From Lentzea xinjiangensis (GTDB lineage Bacteria > Actinomycetota > Actinomycetes > Mycobacteriales > Pseudonocardiaceae): 64,000 bases of DNA. Under the pieces are notes generated by a model, which did no database searches, was not told the DNA's origin, and was given only the letters and a program-made list of their open reading frames with translations. A program made the translations under genes and the position numbers. Below, one piece after another: positions 51,563-64,000 of the stretch. The stretch lies in contig NZ_FOFR01000006.1 of NCBI RefSeq assembly GCF_900110955.1, positions 290,545 through 354,544 on the forward strand. The letters are read 5' to 3'. Each line of letters begins with the position of its first letter. Within the stretch, counting starts at the first letter, position 1.

Positions 51563-53109
51563 AGGGCGACGACGACGGCCTTGGACTGGGTGTAGGCGTC
51601 GAGGACCTCCAGGCCGCCCTCCCGGCCGACGCCGGACTGCTTGTAGCCGCCGAAGGGCAGGTTGCCGGTGCTCATCTCGCCCCACGTGTTCACCCAGACC
51701 GTGCCGGCCTGGACCCCGGCGGCCATCCGGTGCGCGGTGGTGAGGTTCGTCGTCCAGATCGACGCGGCCAGGCCGTACTCGGTGTCGTTGGCCTTGGCGA
51801 TGGCGTCGGCGACGTCGGTGAACGTCATCAAGGCGCCGACCGGCCCGAAGATCTCCTCCCGCACCACGCGCATGGCCGGGTCCACACCGTCGAGCAGCGT
51901 GGGCGCGATGAAGTAGCCGTGGTCGCCGTAGCGGGTACCGCCGGTGACGACGTTCGCGCCCTCCCGCACGGCGAGGTCGAGGTACGAGCGGACCCTGTCG
52001 AACTGGGCCGCCGTGGACAGCGGACCCACGACGGTGCCGGCCGACAACGCGTCCGCCGGCGTGAACACCGTGGTCATCGCCTGCTCGAGCAGGCCGGTGA
52101 ACTCCTCGCGGATGGTCTCATGGACGAAGATGCGCGTGGTCGAGACGCACGCCTGGCCCGCGTTGCCCAGGAATCCGGCCGCCACGCCACGGGCGGCCAG
52201 CGGGAGGTCGGCGTCGGCGAAGACCACCGCGGGCGACTTGCCGCCGAGCTCGAGCGTGACCCGCTTGAGCGACTCGGTCGCGGCCCGCTGCACGTGCTTG
52301 CCGGTGGCGGTGGAGCCGGTGAAGGCGATCTTGTCGACGTCCGGGTGCGTGACCAGCGCCTCGCCCGCCTCGTCGCCCCGTCCGGTGACCACGTTGACCA
52401 CGCCGGGCGGCAGGTCGGTCCCGGCGAGCAGCTCGGCCAGGCGCAGCGTGCTCAGCGAGGCCGTCTCGGCCGGCTTGAGGACCACCGCGTTGCCCGCGGC
52501 CAGTGCCGGGGCGAGCTTGCCGGGCAGCTGGCCCATCGGACCGTTCCAGCCCCAGATGACGCCGACCACGCCCAACGGCTCCTTGCGCGTGTACGCCAGG
52601 CGGTTGCCGGGGGTGGGAACGCTCGTGCCGAACAGCTTCGTGGGCCAGCCCGCGTAGTAGCGGAAGGTCTCGCTCGCCTCGGCCAGCATCCTGGTGGTGA
52701 TCGTGCGCGGCGCGCCCATGTTCACCGAGTCGATGGTCGCGAGCTCCTCGGCGTGCCGCTCGATGACGTCGGCGATCTGGAGGAGGACGCGGCCGCGGCG
52801 ATCAGGCGTCATCTCCGCCCAGGACGGGGCGGTGAACGCCTTCCGCGCGGCCTGGACGGCGGCGTCCACGTCGGCGGTGCCACCACGCGGAACGGTCGCG
52901 AGCGGCTGCTCGGTGGTCGGGTCGGTGTTGGGCAGGGTCTGCCCGGACCTCGCGGTGACCCAGCTCCCGCCGATCCACATCCGCCGGTCGCCGGAGAGCA
53001 CGAACTCGGGGACGGTGCGACGGGCTTCGTGCGCGAGCGGCGGGGTCGTGGAAGCCGGCGTCATAGGGGCTGGGGTCATCGGGGCTGGGGTCATCGGCTG
53101 AACGCTCAT
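51559..53109 (-). CDS. aldehyde dehydrogenase
   Basis: 516 residues. GVIWGWNGPMGQLPGKLAPALAAGNAVVLKPAE (NAD site), FTGSTATGKHV, LELGGKSP (general base Glu) and GNAGQACVSTTR (catalytic Cys), with EEIFGPVGALMTF and LPFGGYKQSGVGRE near the end. It oxidises an aldehyde to the acid with NAD(P)+. The N-terminus carries an unusual MTPAP repeat. A TetR gene lies just upstream and a long inverted repeat with TetR-operator character lies before its start, so it is probably repressed by that TetR. Confidence 0.92.
   Translation of the reverse strand: MSVQPMTPAPMTPAPMTPASTTPPLAHEARRTVPEFVLSGDRRMWIGGSWVTARSGQTLPNTDPTTEQPLATVPRGGTADVDAAVQAARKAFTAPSWAEMTPDRRGRVLLQIADVIERHAEELATIDSVNMGAPRTITTRMLAEASETFRYYAGWPTKLFGTSVPTPGNRLAYTRKEPLGVVGVIWGWNGPMGQLPGKLAPALAAGNAVVLKPAETASLSTLRLAELLAGTDLPPGVVNVVTGRGDEAGEALVTHPDVDKIAFTGSTATGKHVQRAATESLKRVTLELGGKSPAVVFADADLPLAARGVAAGFLGNAGQACVSTTRIFVHETIREEFTGLLEQAMTTVFTPADALSAGTVVGPLSTAAQFDRVRSYLDLAVREGANVVTGGTRYGDHGYFIAPTLLDGVDPAMRVVREEIFGPVGALMTFTDVADAIAKANDTEYGLAASIWTTNLTTAHRMAAGVQAGTVWVNTWGEMSTGNLPFGGYKQSGVGREGGLEVLDAYTQSKAVVVAL
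53066..53095. repeat. 15-bp tandem repeat in the ALDH N-terminus
   Basis: GGGGCTGGGGTCATC occurs twice in tandem (53066-53080, 53081-53095), with a degenerate third copy to the left, encoding repeated MTPAP. The length is a multiple of three, so copy-number change keeps frame. Confidence 0.75.
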
Positions 53110-53149
53110 GTCATCTCTCCGGGTTCTCAGGCGGTCGCCGTCCGAGGAA

Positions 53150-53197
53150 GTAAACGGACAGCCTCTCCACAAGGTAGTGGAGAGGCTGTCCGTTTAC
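53150..53197. promoter_or_regulatory. perfect 21-bp inverted repeat: TetR operator and/or tetR terminator
   Basis: 53150-53170 and 53177-53197 are exact inverted copies around AAGGTA. Each arm contains AAACGGACAGCCTCTCCAC. The tetR upstream region (53834-53852) has a 19-base sequence differing at only three positions. The repeat lies between the tetR stop and the ALDH start, so it could terminate tetR and repress ALDH. Confidence 0.65.
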
Positions 53198-53224
53198 AAC
53201 GGCGCGCCCTGCGGGGAAGAGTCG

Positions 53225-53788
53225 TCAGGCGTTCTGCCTGCGGAGACCGTCGAACAGGACGTCGATCATCGACGTGCCGGAGGCCGGGTCGTCCCGGACT
53301 CGTTCCAGGGCGACCACGGCGTCGAGGACCTGTCCGAGCGAGACGTCGTCGCGCACCTCGCCGCTGTCCGCCGCCGCGGTGAAGAGCGGCTGGGCCGCGG
53401 CGATCACGCGGGACCGGCTCTCGCGGAGCACGGGGCTGTCGCCGCCGGAGTCCTCCAGCAGCAGCATGGCGAGCGGCCCCTTGCGCGCTCCGGCGGCGTG
53501 GAAGCGCGTGAGCCAGGCGAACAGCGCCTCGCCCGGGGTGCTCCCCTCCGCGGTTGCGGCGGCGGAGCAGATGTCGTCGACCTGGGAGCGGTACAGCTCT
53601 TCGACCAGCTCCGGCCTGCCGGGGAAGTTGCGGTACAGGGTGGCCATGCCGACCCCGGCGCGCCGGGAGATCTCCGCGAGCGAGGGGAGGTCGCCGGTCT
53701 CGGCGAGTGCCTGGCGCGCCGCCTCGACGATCTTCACGCGGTTCCGCCTGGCGTCGGCCCGCTTGCCGGTCGCGAGCTCCTCGGTCAT
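53225..53788 (-). CDS. TetR family regulator
   Basis: 187 residues from the ATG at 53788, five bases after GAGGTG. HTH: RVKIVEAARQALAETGDLPSLAEISRRAGVGMATLYRNFPGRPELVEELY. The C-terminal ligand domain is helical (FAWLTRFHAAGARKGPLAMLLLE). It is divergent from an SDR and upstream of the ALDH. Operator-like sequences occur before both its own start and the ALDH, so it probably controls all three genes. Confidence 0.9.
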   Translation of the reverse strand: MTEELATGKRADARRNRVKIVEAARQALAETGDLPSLAEISRRAGVGMATLYRNFPGRPELVEELYRSQVDDICSAAATAEGSTPGEALFAWLTRFHAAGARKGPLAMLLLEDSGGDSPVLRESRSRVIAAAQPLFTAAADSGEVRDDVSLGQVLDAVVALERVRDDPASGTSMIDVLFDGLRRQNA

Positions 53789-53833
53789 GCGCACACCTCT
53801 TCGGGTCGGCTTCGGTGCGATCCTCCCAGCTTA

Positions 53834-53852
53834 GTGGACAGGGTGTTCGTTT
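53834..53852. promoter_or_regulatory. TetR operator-like site in the tetR/SDR intergenic region
   Basis: GTGGACAGGGTGTTCGTTT matches 16 of 19 positions of the arm of the ALDH inverted repeat (GTGGAGAGGCTGTCCGTTT). It is placed 45 bases before the tetR start in the divergent promoter region shared with the SDR. Confidence 0.55.
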
Positions 53853-53945
53853 CGTTGCGGAGCGAGCGGCCGGTGTCCTGGTACCGGCGGTCCCAGGAAG
53901 GGCGGACGACTGGTTGACCGCCTCGCCCGAGCCGAACCTGGGGAC

Positions 53946-54653
53946 ATGACGACGACATTGATCACCGGGGCGAACAAGGGACTCGGCTTCGAGACCGCCC
54001 GCCGGCTCATCGCCGCGGGCCACACCGTCTACCTCGGGAGCAGGGACGGGGAGCGCGGCCACCGGGCCGCCGAGCGGCTGGGGGCGCGGCTGGTCCTCCT
54101 CGACGTCACCGACGACGCCTCCGTCGAGGCCGCGGCGGCGGCCGTCGCCGCCGACGGTGGCCTGGACGTGCTGGTGAACAACGCCGGCGTCGAGGGGCGG
54201 ACGGACGCCGGCGAGGTGCTCGGCGCGGCGGACACGACCGCCGGTCTGATGCAGACCCTCTTCGACACCAACGTCTTCGGCCTGGTGCGCGTCACCCGCG
54301 CGTTCCTGCCGCTGCTCCAGCGCTCCGCGGCACCGGTGGTCGTGAACGTCAGCAGCGGCCTGGCCTCGATCAGCCGGGTCTCCACACCGGGCACGCCAGC
54401 CCACGCCTATCCCGGACTCGCCTACCCGGCGTCGAAGGCCGCGGTCAACATGATCACGGTGCAGTACGCGAAGGCCTTCGCGGGCATCCGGATCAACGCG
54501 GTGGAACCCGGTTTCACCAAAACGGACCTCAACGGGAACACGGGCACGCAGACCGTCGAGGAAGGTGCCGAGATCATCGTCCGCATGGCGCGGATCGGTC
54601 CCGACGGCCCCACGGGAGGCTACTTCGACGCCGCGGGCGCCCTTCCCTGGTGA
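53946..54653 (+). CDS. short-chain dehydrogenase/reductase
   Basis: 235 residues. TGANKGLG, LDVTD, NNAG, the Ser of NVSSGLAS, YPASK, and EPGFTKTDL. A classical NADP(H)-type SDR probably acting on carbonyls. Divergent from the TetR gene and likely under its control. Confidence 0.88.
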   Translation: MTTTLITGANKGLGFETARRLIAAGHTVYLGSRDGERGHRAAERLGARLVLLDVTDDASVEAAAAAVAADGGLDVLVNNAGVEGRTDAGEVLGAADTTAGLMQTLFDTNVFGLVRVTRAFLPLLQRSAAPVVVNVSSGLASISRVSTPGTPAHAYPGLAYPASKAAVNMITVQYAKAFAGIRINAVEPGFTKTDLNGNTGTQTVEEGAEIIVRMARIGPDGPTGGYFDAAGALPW

Positions 54654-54664
54654 GACGAGCCTCG

Positions 54665-55222
54665 TCAGCCTCCGGCCGGGTGGTCGTGGTGACGGCGCTC
54701 GCGGTAGGCGCGGGTCTTCTGGCGGTTGCCGCAGATCTCCATCGCGCACCAGCGGCCGCGGCCGTTGCGCGAGACGTCGTGGAACGCCCAGCGGCAGTCC
54801 GGCGCGGCGCAGAGCTTGGCCCGCCGCCAGTCGCCCCTGGCCACGCTGGTGGCCACCGCCTCCAGGACGGCGTCCAGCCACGGCCTGCCGGACGCGGCGG
54901 CGATGCGCAGCCCGCCGGAGGTGTCCGGCACGAGGTGCAGCGGGTGGTCCCGCAGCGCCGGGGCGGTCCCGGCGTCGGCGGCGAGTGCCTGCCGCAGTGC
55001 GGTGCGCAGCGCGATGGCGGCCTCCCGGTCCGCGCCGCGCACCGCGGTGCCGCCCGGCGCGAGACCGCGGTCCGCCAGCCAGCCCGCCAACGCCCGGGGA
55101 GAGGTCAGCCCGCGGGAGTTCGCGGCGCGCTTCTTCGACGTCCGGTCGTGGGTGGAGGAGACCAGCGGCGGGCACTTCGCGGCCTGGGAGCGCCCGGAGC
55201 GGTACGCCGCCGGCGTGCGCAC
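54665..55222 (-). CDS. CGNR zinc-finger protein, 5' end probably lost
   Basis: The C-terminus holds the zinc finger C-x-P-D-C-RWAFHDVSRNGRGRWC-x-MEICGNR with QKTRAYRERR, clear CGNR signature. The preceding region from TSPRALAGWLADRGL fits the family's ABATE-like domain. Upstream of about 55105 the expected start segment (FxNT) is absent, and this DNA reads on the other strand as the end of an epoxide hydrolase. The gene therefore seems truncated at its 5' end; the frame happens to stay open to 55222. Family members are transcriptional regulators. Confidence 0.6.
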   Translation of the reverse strand: MRTPAAYRSGRSQAAKCPPLVSSTHDRTSKKRAANSRGLTSPRALAGWLADRGLAPGGTAVRGADREAAIALRTALRQALAADAGTAPALRDHPLHLVPDTSGGLRIAAASGRPWLDAVLEAVATSVARGDWRRAKLCAAPDCRWAFHDVSRNGRGRWCAMEICGNRQKTRAYRERRHHDHPAGG

Positions 55223-55241
55223 CGCGCTGTCCCTCGTCTGA
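55107..55241 (+). pseudogene. 3' fragment of an epoxide hydrolase
   Basis: About 44 codons on the plus strand read REFAARFFDVRSWVEETSGG then HFAAWERPERYAAGVRTAL, the catalytic-His end of epoxide-hydrolase-type alpha/beta hydrolases (GGHFAA.E.PE), and stop at 55241. Nothing of the family is seen before 55107, where the truncated CGNR gene begins on the other strand. A deletion fusing two divergent genes, with loss of both 5' ends, is the simplest account. Confidence 0.6.
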
Positions 55242-55256
55242 GGGCGTCCCGAGGCG

Positions 55257-59015
<3,759 letters not shown>

Positions 59016-59156
59016 CTAGCAGTCGCCGATCAGCGTGGTGGGTCGGTTCGGGGGTGAGCGGGTCCAGCCGCCTGGGCGCGCCACGGCTGTTGCCGCGGCA
59101 TCAGTGCGCGCAGGGGAGGGGCCGCCGGTCGGGCGAGCCCCTCCGCCCTCGCGCCG

Positions 59157-60452
59157 CTAGGCCTTGGCCCAGCGCTGGTCGGCGCCGCCCCGGCAGGTCG
59201 CCACCGTCACGGCCGCGCCGTTGGCGGTGCCGCCGGAGGTCAGGCACAGTCCTGTTTGGACGCTCGTGACCGTGCCGCCGGTGCCGATGTCCCACGCCTG
59301 GTTGGCACCACCGTGGCAGTCCCAGATCTGGACCCTGGCACCGGACGCGGCGTTGACCGGGGCGTCCAGGCACTTGCCCGTCACCTGCAGCGCCTGCCCG
59401 GTCTGGGCGAACTGCTGGTTGGCGTTGGGGTGGCAGTCCCAGGTGACCATCTGGGTGCCGTTGGCCGTGCCGGCGCCGTTGACGTCCAGGCAGCGGCCGG
59501 CGGCCTCGGCGCGCAGCCGGAACGTGACCGGTGCGGGCGGCGTGTCGCCGGTGAAGAACTTCCACACCTCGTTCTTGACCCAGCTGCGGGCGCCGCTCTC
59601 GCAGCCGGCGCACCCGTCCACCGGTCCCTGTTGGTGGCCGCCGTCGAAGGGAGCCCAGACCACCGGGTAGCCGGTCCGGCAGTTCGCGTAGTGGGTGGTG
59701 ATGTGCGTGCGGCTGCCGGCCGCGGGCTCGGGTGCGTTCTGCGGGGTGCAGCCGTTGTTCCGCACCCACCGGTCGCGCTGGCCGCGTCCCGAGCCGATGT
59801 TGTCGCCGATGCCGTGGATGCCCATGTAGGCGACGGGCGCGGTGCCGCCGGCGCACCCGCTGATCTCACCGGGGCTCGCGATGGCCGCGATGGCGCGGAA
59901 CACCGTCGGGCGGGAGCACGCGAGCGAGATGCTCATCGCGCCGCCGTAGCTGAAGCCGAGCGAGAAGCGCTGCGCGGTGTCGACGCAGAGGTCGTTCTCG
60001 ATCCGGCTGATCATGTCGTCGACGAACCGGACGTCCTCACCGCCGGAGTTCGCCCAGCCGTTGCCGAGCCCCTGCGGCGCGACGAAGATCGTCGAGTTGT
60101 TCGCCAGCCGCCGCAGGCCGTAGTAGGCGTAGACGTCGCCGTCGCTGCCGCCGCCCGCCACCTGGTCCGCGGTGCCGCCCCACCAGTGGAAGCCGAAGAC
60201 CAGCCGGTACTGGCGGGTGTTGTCGTAGTTGTCGGGGATGCTCAGGATGAACGAGCGGTTCTTGCCGCCGCTCTGGATCGTCTGGTTGCCGTTGCGCAGC
60301 GCGGGAGCCTTGCCGCAGCCGGGGGTCGCCGTGGCGGGGGCGGGCTCGGGGGACGCCTGCGCGTCGGCGGCGGCGATGCCGCCGCCCGAGAACACCACCG
60401 CGGCGGCCACGAGCAGCCACCACACCCGGCGGAGCCTGTGCTTGGTTCGCAT
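59157..60452 (-). CDS. secreted CE1-type feruloyl/acetylxylan esterase with C-terminal ricin module
   Basis: 431 residues from the ATG at 60452. Signal peptide to about AAADA. Catalytic domain: RLVFGFHWWGGTADQV, FVAPQGLGNGWAN, nucleophile FSYGGAMS, and PFDGGHQQGP with the His. This CE1 esterase is closely related to the adjacent one at 60482 but carries a different module: a ricin-B/CBM13 domain with three QxW-type repeats (AGRCLDVNGAGT, GKCLDAPVNAAS, TGLCLTSGGTAN). Only 29 bases separate the two genes, so they are co-transcribed. Confidence 0.88.
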   Translation of the reverse strand: MRTKHRLRRVWWLLVAAAVVFSGGGIAAADAQASPEPAPATATPGCGKAPALRNGNQTIQSGGKNRSFILSIPDNYDNTRQYRLVFGFHWWGGTADQVAGGGSDGDVYAYYGLRRLANNSTIFVAPQGLGNGWANSGGEDVRFVDDMISRIENDLCVDTAQRFSLGFSYGGAMSISLACSRPTVFRAIAAIASPGEISGCAGGTAPVAYMGIHGIGDNIGSGRGQRDRWVRNNGCTPQNAPEPAAGSRTHITTHYANCRTGYPVVWAPFDGGHQQGPVDGCAGCESGARSWVKNEVWKFFTGDTPPAPVTFRLRAEAAGRCLDVNGAGTANGTQMVTWDCHPNANQQFAQTGQALQVTGKCLDAPVNAASGARVQIWDCHGGANQAWDIGTGGTVTSVQTGLCLTSGGTANGAAVTVATCRGGADQRWAKA

Positions 60453-60481
60453 GGGTTTGTTCGCACTCCCTGTCGTGGTGA

Positions 60482-61789
60482 TCAGCCGGTCACGCAGGTG
60501 CTGCCGTTGAGGCTGAACGAGGCCGGTGCCGCGGGGTCGCCGGTGTGGGTCGCCTGGTAGCCGACGGTGATCGACGCGTTCGGCGCGATGTCGGCGTTGT
60601 AGGCGAGGTTCCTCGCCGTCACCTGACCCGAGGTGGGGGAGTAGGTGGCGTTCCAGCCGGAGGTGATCGTCTGGCCGCCGGGCAGGGTGAAGGCGAGCGA
60701 CCACCCGTTGACCGGCGTGGTGGCGGTGTTGGTGATGGTGACGTTCGCCGTCAGGCCGTTGTTCCACGCGTTGGTAGTGGTGCTGATACGGCAGGCCGTG
60801 TCACCGGGCGGCGTCGTGGTGGTCGTGGTGGTCGTGGTGGTCGTGGTCGTGGTGGTGGTGCTCGTGGGGCCGCCGCCGCCCCCGAACTGGCTGATGAACC
60901 TCCACGCCTCACCGGACGTCCAGGTGCGCCAGCCTTCGCCGCCCCCGTCGATCGGGCCGGGGGTGTGCCCGCCGTCGAAGGCCGCCCAGACCACGGGGTA
61001 GCCGGCCCGGCATCCGCTGTAGGCGGTGACGATGTGGGTGCGGCTGCCGGCGCTGGGTTCCCGCGGGTTCTGGGGTGTGCAGCCGTTGTTGCGCACGAAC
61101 GTGTCGCGCAGCCCGCGGCCCAGGCCGATGCCCAGGACGTTGTCGCTGATGCCGTGGATGCCGAGGTAGGCGATGGGCTGCGTACCGCCGTCGCAGCCGC
61201 TGAGCTGGGCGCCGGCGTAGACCACCACGGCGCGGAAGACGTTCGCGCGGGCGCAGGCGACCGCGTAGGACATGCCACCGCCGTAGCTGAAGCCACCGGC
61301 GAAGCGCCGGGTGGTGTCCAGGCACAGCGACGAGTCGAGCCGGGCGAGCAGGTCGTCGACGAACCGGAGGTCCTGGCCGCCGGGGTTCGCCCAGCCGTTG
61401 CCGTTGCCCTGGGGCGCGACGAAGATCGTGCCGTTGTCCGCCGTGTCGGACAGGCGGCGCAGCCCGTAGTAGGACCAGTTGTAACCGTCGCCGCCACCGG
61501 AGTCGACGTCGTTCGCGGTACCGCCGCGCCAGTGGAAGCCGACGAAGAGCCGGTACTGGCGGTTGCTGTCGTAGTTGGCGGGCAGCCGCAGGATGAACGT
61601 GCGGTTCTGGCCGCCGCTGCTGATCGTGTGCTGGCCGCTGCTCAGCGCAGGCGGCTTGCCGCACCCCGCCGTCGCGGCCGCGGCGCCGGCCCCGCCGGAC
61701 TCCTGGCCGCCGAGGGCGATGCCCGCCGCGCCCAGGAAGACCACGGCGCTGGCTGCCGCCGCCGCGATCACGGACCTACGCCGGGACAT
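60482..61789 (-). CDS. secreted CE1-type feruloyl/acetylxylan esterase with C-terminal CBM2
   Basis: 435 residues. Signal region with RRR then VIAAAAASAVVFLGAAG. The catalytic part parallels the downstream paralogue: FVGFHWRGGTAND, FVAPQGNGNGWANPGG, FSYGGGMSYAVACARANVF, and FDGGHTPGP. An uninterrupted run of about 18 Thr links it to a CBM2 whose sequence is almost the same as that of the CE1-CBM2 gene at 18956 (GWSLAFTLPGGQTITSGWNA). Predicted to release ferulate or acetate from xylan at the polymer surface. Confidence 0.88.
   Translation of the reverse strand: MSRRRSVIAAAAASAVVFLGAAGIALGGQESGGAGAAAATAGCGKPPALSSGQHTISSGGQNRTFILRLPANYDSNRQYRLFVGFHWRGGTANDVDSGGGDGYNWSYYGLRRLSDTADNGTIFVAPQGNGNGWANPGGQDLRFVDDLLARLDSSLCLDTTRRFAGGFSYGGGMSYAVACARANVFRAVVVYAGAQLSGCDGGTQPIAYLGIHGISDNVLGIGLGRGLRDTFVRNNGCTPQNPREPSAGSRTHIVTAYSGCRAGYPVVWAAFDGGHTPGPIDGGGEGWRTWTSGEAWRFISQFGGGGGPTSTTTTTTTTTTTTTTTTPPGDTACRISTTTNAWNNGLTANVTITNTATTPVNGWSLAFTLPGGQTITSGWNATYSPTSGQVTARNLAYNADIAPNASITVGYQATHTGDPAAPASFSLNGSTCVTG
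60813..60867. repeat. GTGGTC-type microsatellite encoding the poly-Thr linker
   Basis: Imperfect (GTGGTC)n repeat on the plus strand, read as ACC/ACG threonine codons on the minus strand. It is a likely site of copy-number variation. Confidence 0.7.
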
Positions 61790-61859
61790 GGCACTGCCGT
61801 TCGTGCTGGAACATCGTTGTCCCTTCGGTTGTCGTACCTGTTGATGGGGAAGCGCCGGG

Positions 61860-63230
61860 TCACGCGCCGGTGCCGAACTGCCACCAGTTCACGTTGAGCA
61901 GGTAGCCGGTGCCGCCGCTGAACCTGAGGTAGAGGTCGCGCGTGCCGGTCAGCCCGCTCACCGGGCAGGAGACGGTGGTCCAGGTCTGCCAGCCGCCCGT
62001 GTTGGGCACGGTGCAGCGACCGGCGAGAGCGCCGGTCGGGCCGCCGGAGCGGACCTCGACGGAGCTTCCGGCGACGGTGGAGGAGACGCGGGCGGTGAAG
62101 GTGGTGGCGCCGTTGCCGAACGCGACGTTCTTGACCTTGATGTGGTCGCCGTTGTTGACGTGGCTGACGTTCATGCCGCCCTCGCTCGAGACCTCGGTCT
62201 CGATGCCGCTGCCCCAGGCGATCGTCTCGGCTTCCTGGCGGACGTACGGGTTGAGGGTGTCCACGGCCGGCGGGCCCGCCGTGGTCATGGTGAGGGACGG
62301 GATGGTGCCGTCGGCGTTGTAGCTGAACCTCTCGACGGCGACGGAGCGGGTGAAGCCACCGCCGCCGGGCAAGGCGCCGTTGTGGTAGAAGAAGTACGAG
62401 TTGCCCTTGAAGTCGATGATGCCGGGGTGGTTGGTGAAACTGCTGCCCTGCGTCGCCATCACGGTGCCGCGGTAGGTCCAGGGCCCGGTGGGCGTGGGCG
62501 CGGTGGAGTAGCCGATGAACTCCGAGCAGCACTTGGCGGCGAAGACGTTGTAGTACAGGCCGTTGCGCTTGTAGACCCAGGGGCCCTCCTCGTAGAGGGT
62601 GGGCCGGTTCGGGTCGCCGGTGCGGGTGCCGAACCCGGCCGTGGTGAGCGGGATCTGGTTGACACCACCGGAGAACGAGATCATGTCGGCGTTGAGGCGG
62701 ACGTACCAGAGGTTCGGGTTGCCCCAGTAGAGGTAGGCCTGGCCGGTGTCGTCGATCATCACCGACGGGTCGATCTCGCCGTTCTCCACCAGGGGGCGGC
62801 CGAGTGCGTCGCGGAACGGGCCGGTCGGGTTGTCGGCGACGCCGACGCCGATGGCCATGCGGCCGGTGGCGCGGTTGACGACCGGGACGTACCAGTAGAA
62901 CTTGCCGTTGCGCTCCACGGCTTGCCCTGCCCACGCGTCCTTGCTCGCCCAGCTGAAGGTGCCGAGGTTCATGGGGGAGCCGTGGTCGGTCCAGTTCACC
63001 ATGTCGGCCGAGGACCAGACCCGCCACTCCTTCATGGTGAACCAGGTCGAGCCGTCCTCGTCGTGCCCGGTGTAGAGGTAGACCCGTCCGTTGTGGACCA
63101 GCGGCGCGGGGTCGGCGGTGTAGATGTGTTGCACGATCGGGTTGTCCGCACTCGCCGGTGCGGCCGCCGCCAGGAGCAGGCCCGCCACCACGGCGATGCG
63201 CGTCCAGAACTTTCGTGTCGTGGCCATCAT
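61860..63230 (-). CDS. secreted GH43 arabinoxylan-debranching enzyme with CBM6
   Basis: 456 residues. ATGATG start behind GGAG, signal peptide to PASADN. Propeller with TADPAPLVHNGRVYLYTGHDED (base Asp), GEIDPSVMIDDTGQAYLYWG and TLYEEGPWVYKRNGLYYNVF (acid Glu region). Then a CBM6 (RQEAETIAWGSGIETE, NNGDHIKVKNVAFG, LYLRFSGGTGYLLNVNWWQF). Similar enzymes remove arabinose from arabinoxylan. It lies 91 bp after the GH10 gene and 70 bp before the CE1-CBM2 gene. Confidence 0.88.
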   Translation of the reverse strand: MMATTRKFWTRIAVVAGLLLAAAAPASADNPIVQHIYTADPAPLVHNGRVYLYTGHDEDGSTWFTMKEWRVWSSADMVNWTDHGSPMNLGTFSWASKDAWAGQAVERNGKFYWYVPVVNRATGRMAIGVGVADNPTGPFRDALGRPLVENGEIDPSVMIDDTGQAYLYWGNPNLWYVRLNADMISFSGGVNQIPLTTAGFGTRTGDPNRPTLYEEGPWVYKRNGLYYNVFAAKCCSEFIGYSTAPTPTGPWTYRGTVMATQGSSFTNHPGIIDFKGNSYFFYHNGALPGGGGFTRSVAVERFSYNADGTIPSLTMTTAGPPAVDTLNPYVRQEAETIAWGSGIETEVSSEGGMNVSHVNNGDHIKVKNVAFGNGATTFTARVSSTVAGSSVEVRSGGPTGALAGRCTVPNTGGWQTWTTVSCPVSGLTGTRDLYLRFSGGTGYLLNVNWWQFGTGA

Positions 63231-63321
63231 CGTCTCCCCGAGAGCGGGGGGAGGCTCGCGGACCCGGCGTCTCGCCCGGTCCGCGGAGACCGTCCCCTCC
63301 GGTGTGTGGTGTGCGGAAACG

Positions 63322-64000
<679 letters not shown>

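Noticed and set aside
59115..59144. Terminator between the CE1-ricin and GH2 genes
   Set aside because: The stem GGAGGGGC/GCCCCTCC is only eight bases with a 14-base loop; too weak to call in this composition.
60813..60867. Short repeats resembling a small CRISPR or regulatory repeat
   Set aside because: In-frame threonine codon repeats of a linker; no spacers or constant repeat units.

Overview
The window is very GC-rich chromosomal DNA. It has the codon bias, GTG/TTG starts, short ATGA/GTGA overlaps and leaderless promoters of a filamentous actinomycete. Secreted glycoside hydrolases with CBM2 or ricin-type modules on threonine-rich linkers, mycelial-type regulators and a glycosylated-carotenoid cluster fit a soil Pseudonocardiales-like organism (Lentzea/Saccharothrix/Amycolatopsis range). 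That placement is an inference; no rRNA or other marker gene is present. I see no tRNA, rRNA, CRISPR array, insertion sequence or prophage.

Layout. 0-3.8 kb holds small stress and regulatory genes: cold shock protein, a coupled small ORF, a 49-residue peptide, a STAS anti-sigma antagonist and a MarR regulator with a palindrome on its promoter. 3.85-5.2 kb encodes a secreted alpha/beta hydrolase. 5.5-15.4 kb is the most unusual block: five co-directional genes without signal peptides. They are a small NNPGNI-type protein, three mutually related beta-rich proteins (one fused to a papain-like domain that lacks its cysteine), and a 1191-residue subtilase with an intact triad. 15.5-18.6 kb is an eamA-cysE-cysK-cupin operon that looks like cysteine/O-acetylserine (or O-acetylserine-derived) synthesis plus export, closed by two back-to-back perfect hairpins.

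18.7-29.2 kb: a small membrane protein, a CE1-CBM2 esterase, a DUF2071 protein, a divergent AraC/DUF1330 pair, and two divergent XRE (MmyB-like) regulators sharing a palindrome. These are followed by an SDR-flavin reductase-amidohydrolase-Atu4866 gene set whose promoter region repeats the same operator half-sites, then a GH10-CBM2 xylanase. 29.6-36.5 kb: a frameshifted FAD monooxygenase and the carotenoid operon crtU-like/cruF/cruG/crtI-like. The gene functions suggest modification of a gamma-carotene-type carotenoid into an aromatic and/or 1'-hydroxy glycoside; crtE, crtB and crtY are not in the window. 36.5-41.2 kb: CDP-alcohol phosphatidyltransferase, YihY-type membrane protein, spermidine-synthase-like methyltransferase, lipoate-ligase-like protein and a frameshifted helical protein.

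41.7-48.3 kb is mainly secreted enzymes: an S1 protease, a CBM2-CE2 esterase, VanY- and M15-type peptidases and a GH43 arabinosidase, several next to perfect palindromic operators. 48.4-55.3 kb mixes intact genes (ZIP transporter, SRPBCC protein, ALDH with its TetR regulator and an SDR) with fragments of an ABC ATPase, a DinB/DUF664 protein and an epoxide hydrolase, so it looks like a zone of gene loss. 55.3-64 kb is a hemicellulose-degradation run on the minus strand: GH10 (cut by the window edge), GH43-CBM6, CE1-CBM2, CE1-ricin and GH2-ricin. Together with the GH10, CE1, CE2 and GH43 genes upstream it would cover xylan backbone, acetyl/feruloyl, arabinosyl and galactosyl cleavage.

Three genes are split by apparent single-base indels in short homopolymer runs. 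Sequencing or assembly error is therefore a serious alternative to real pseudogenes. All family names come from reading motifs; no database search was run.
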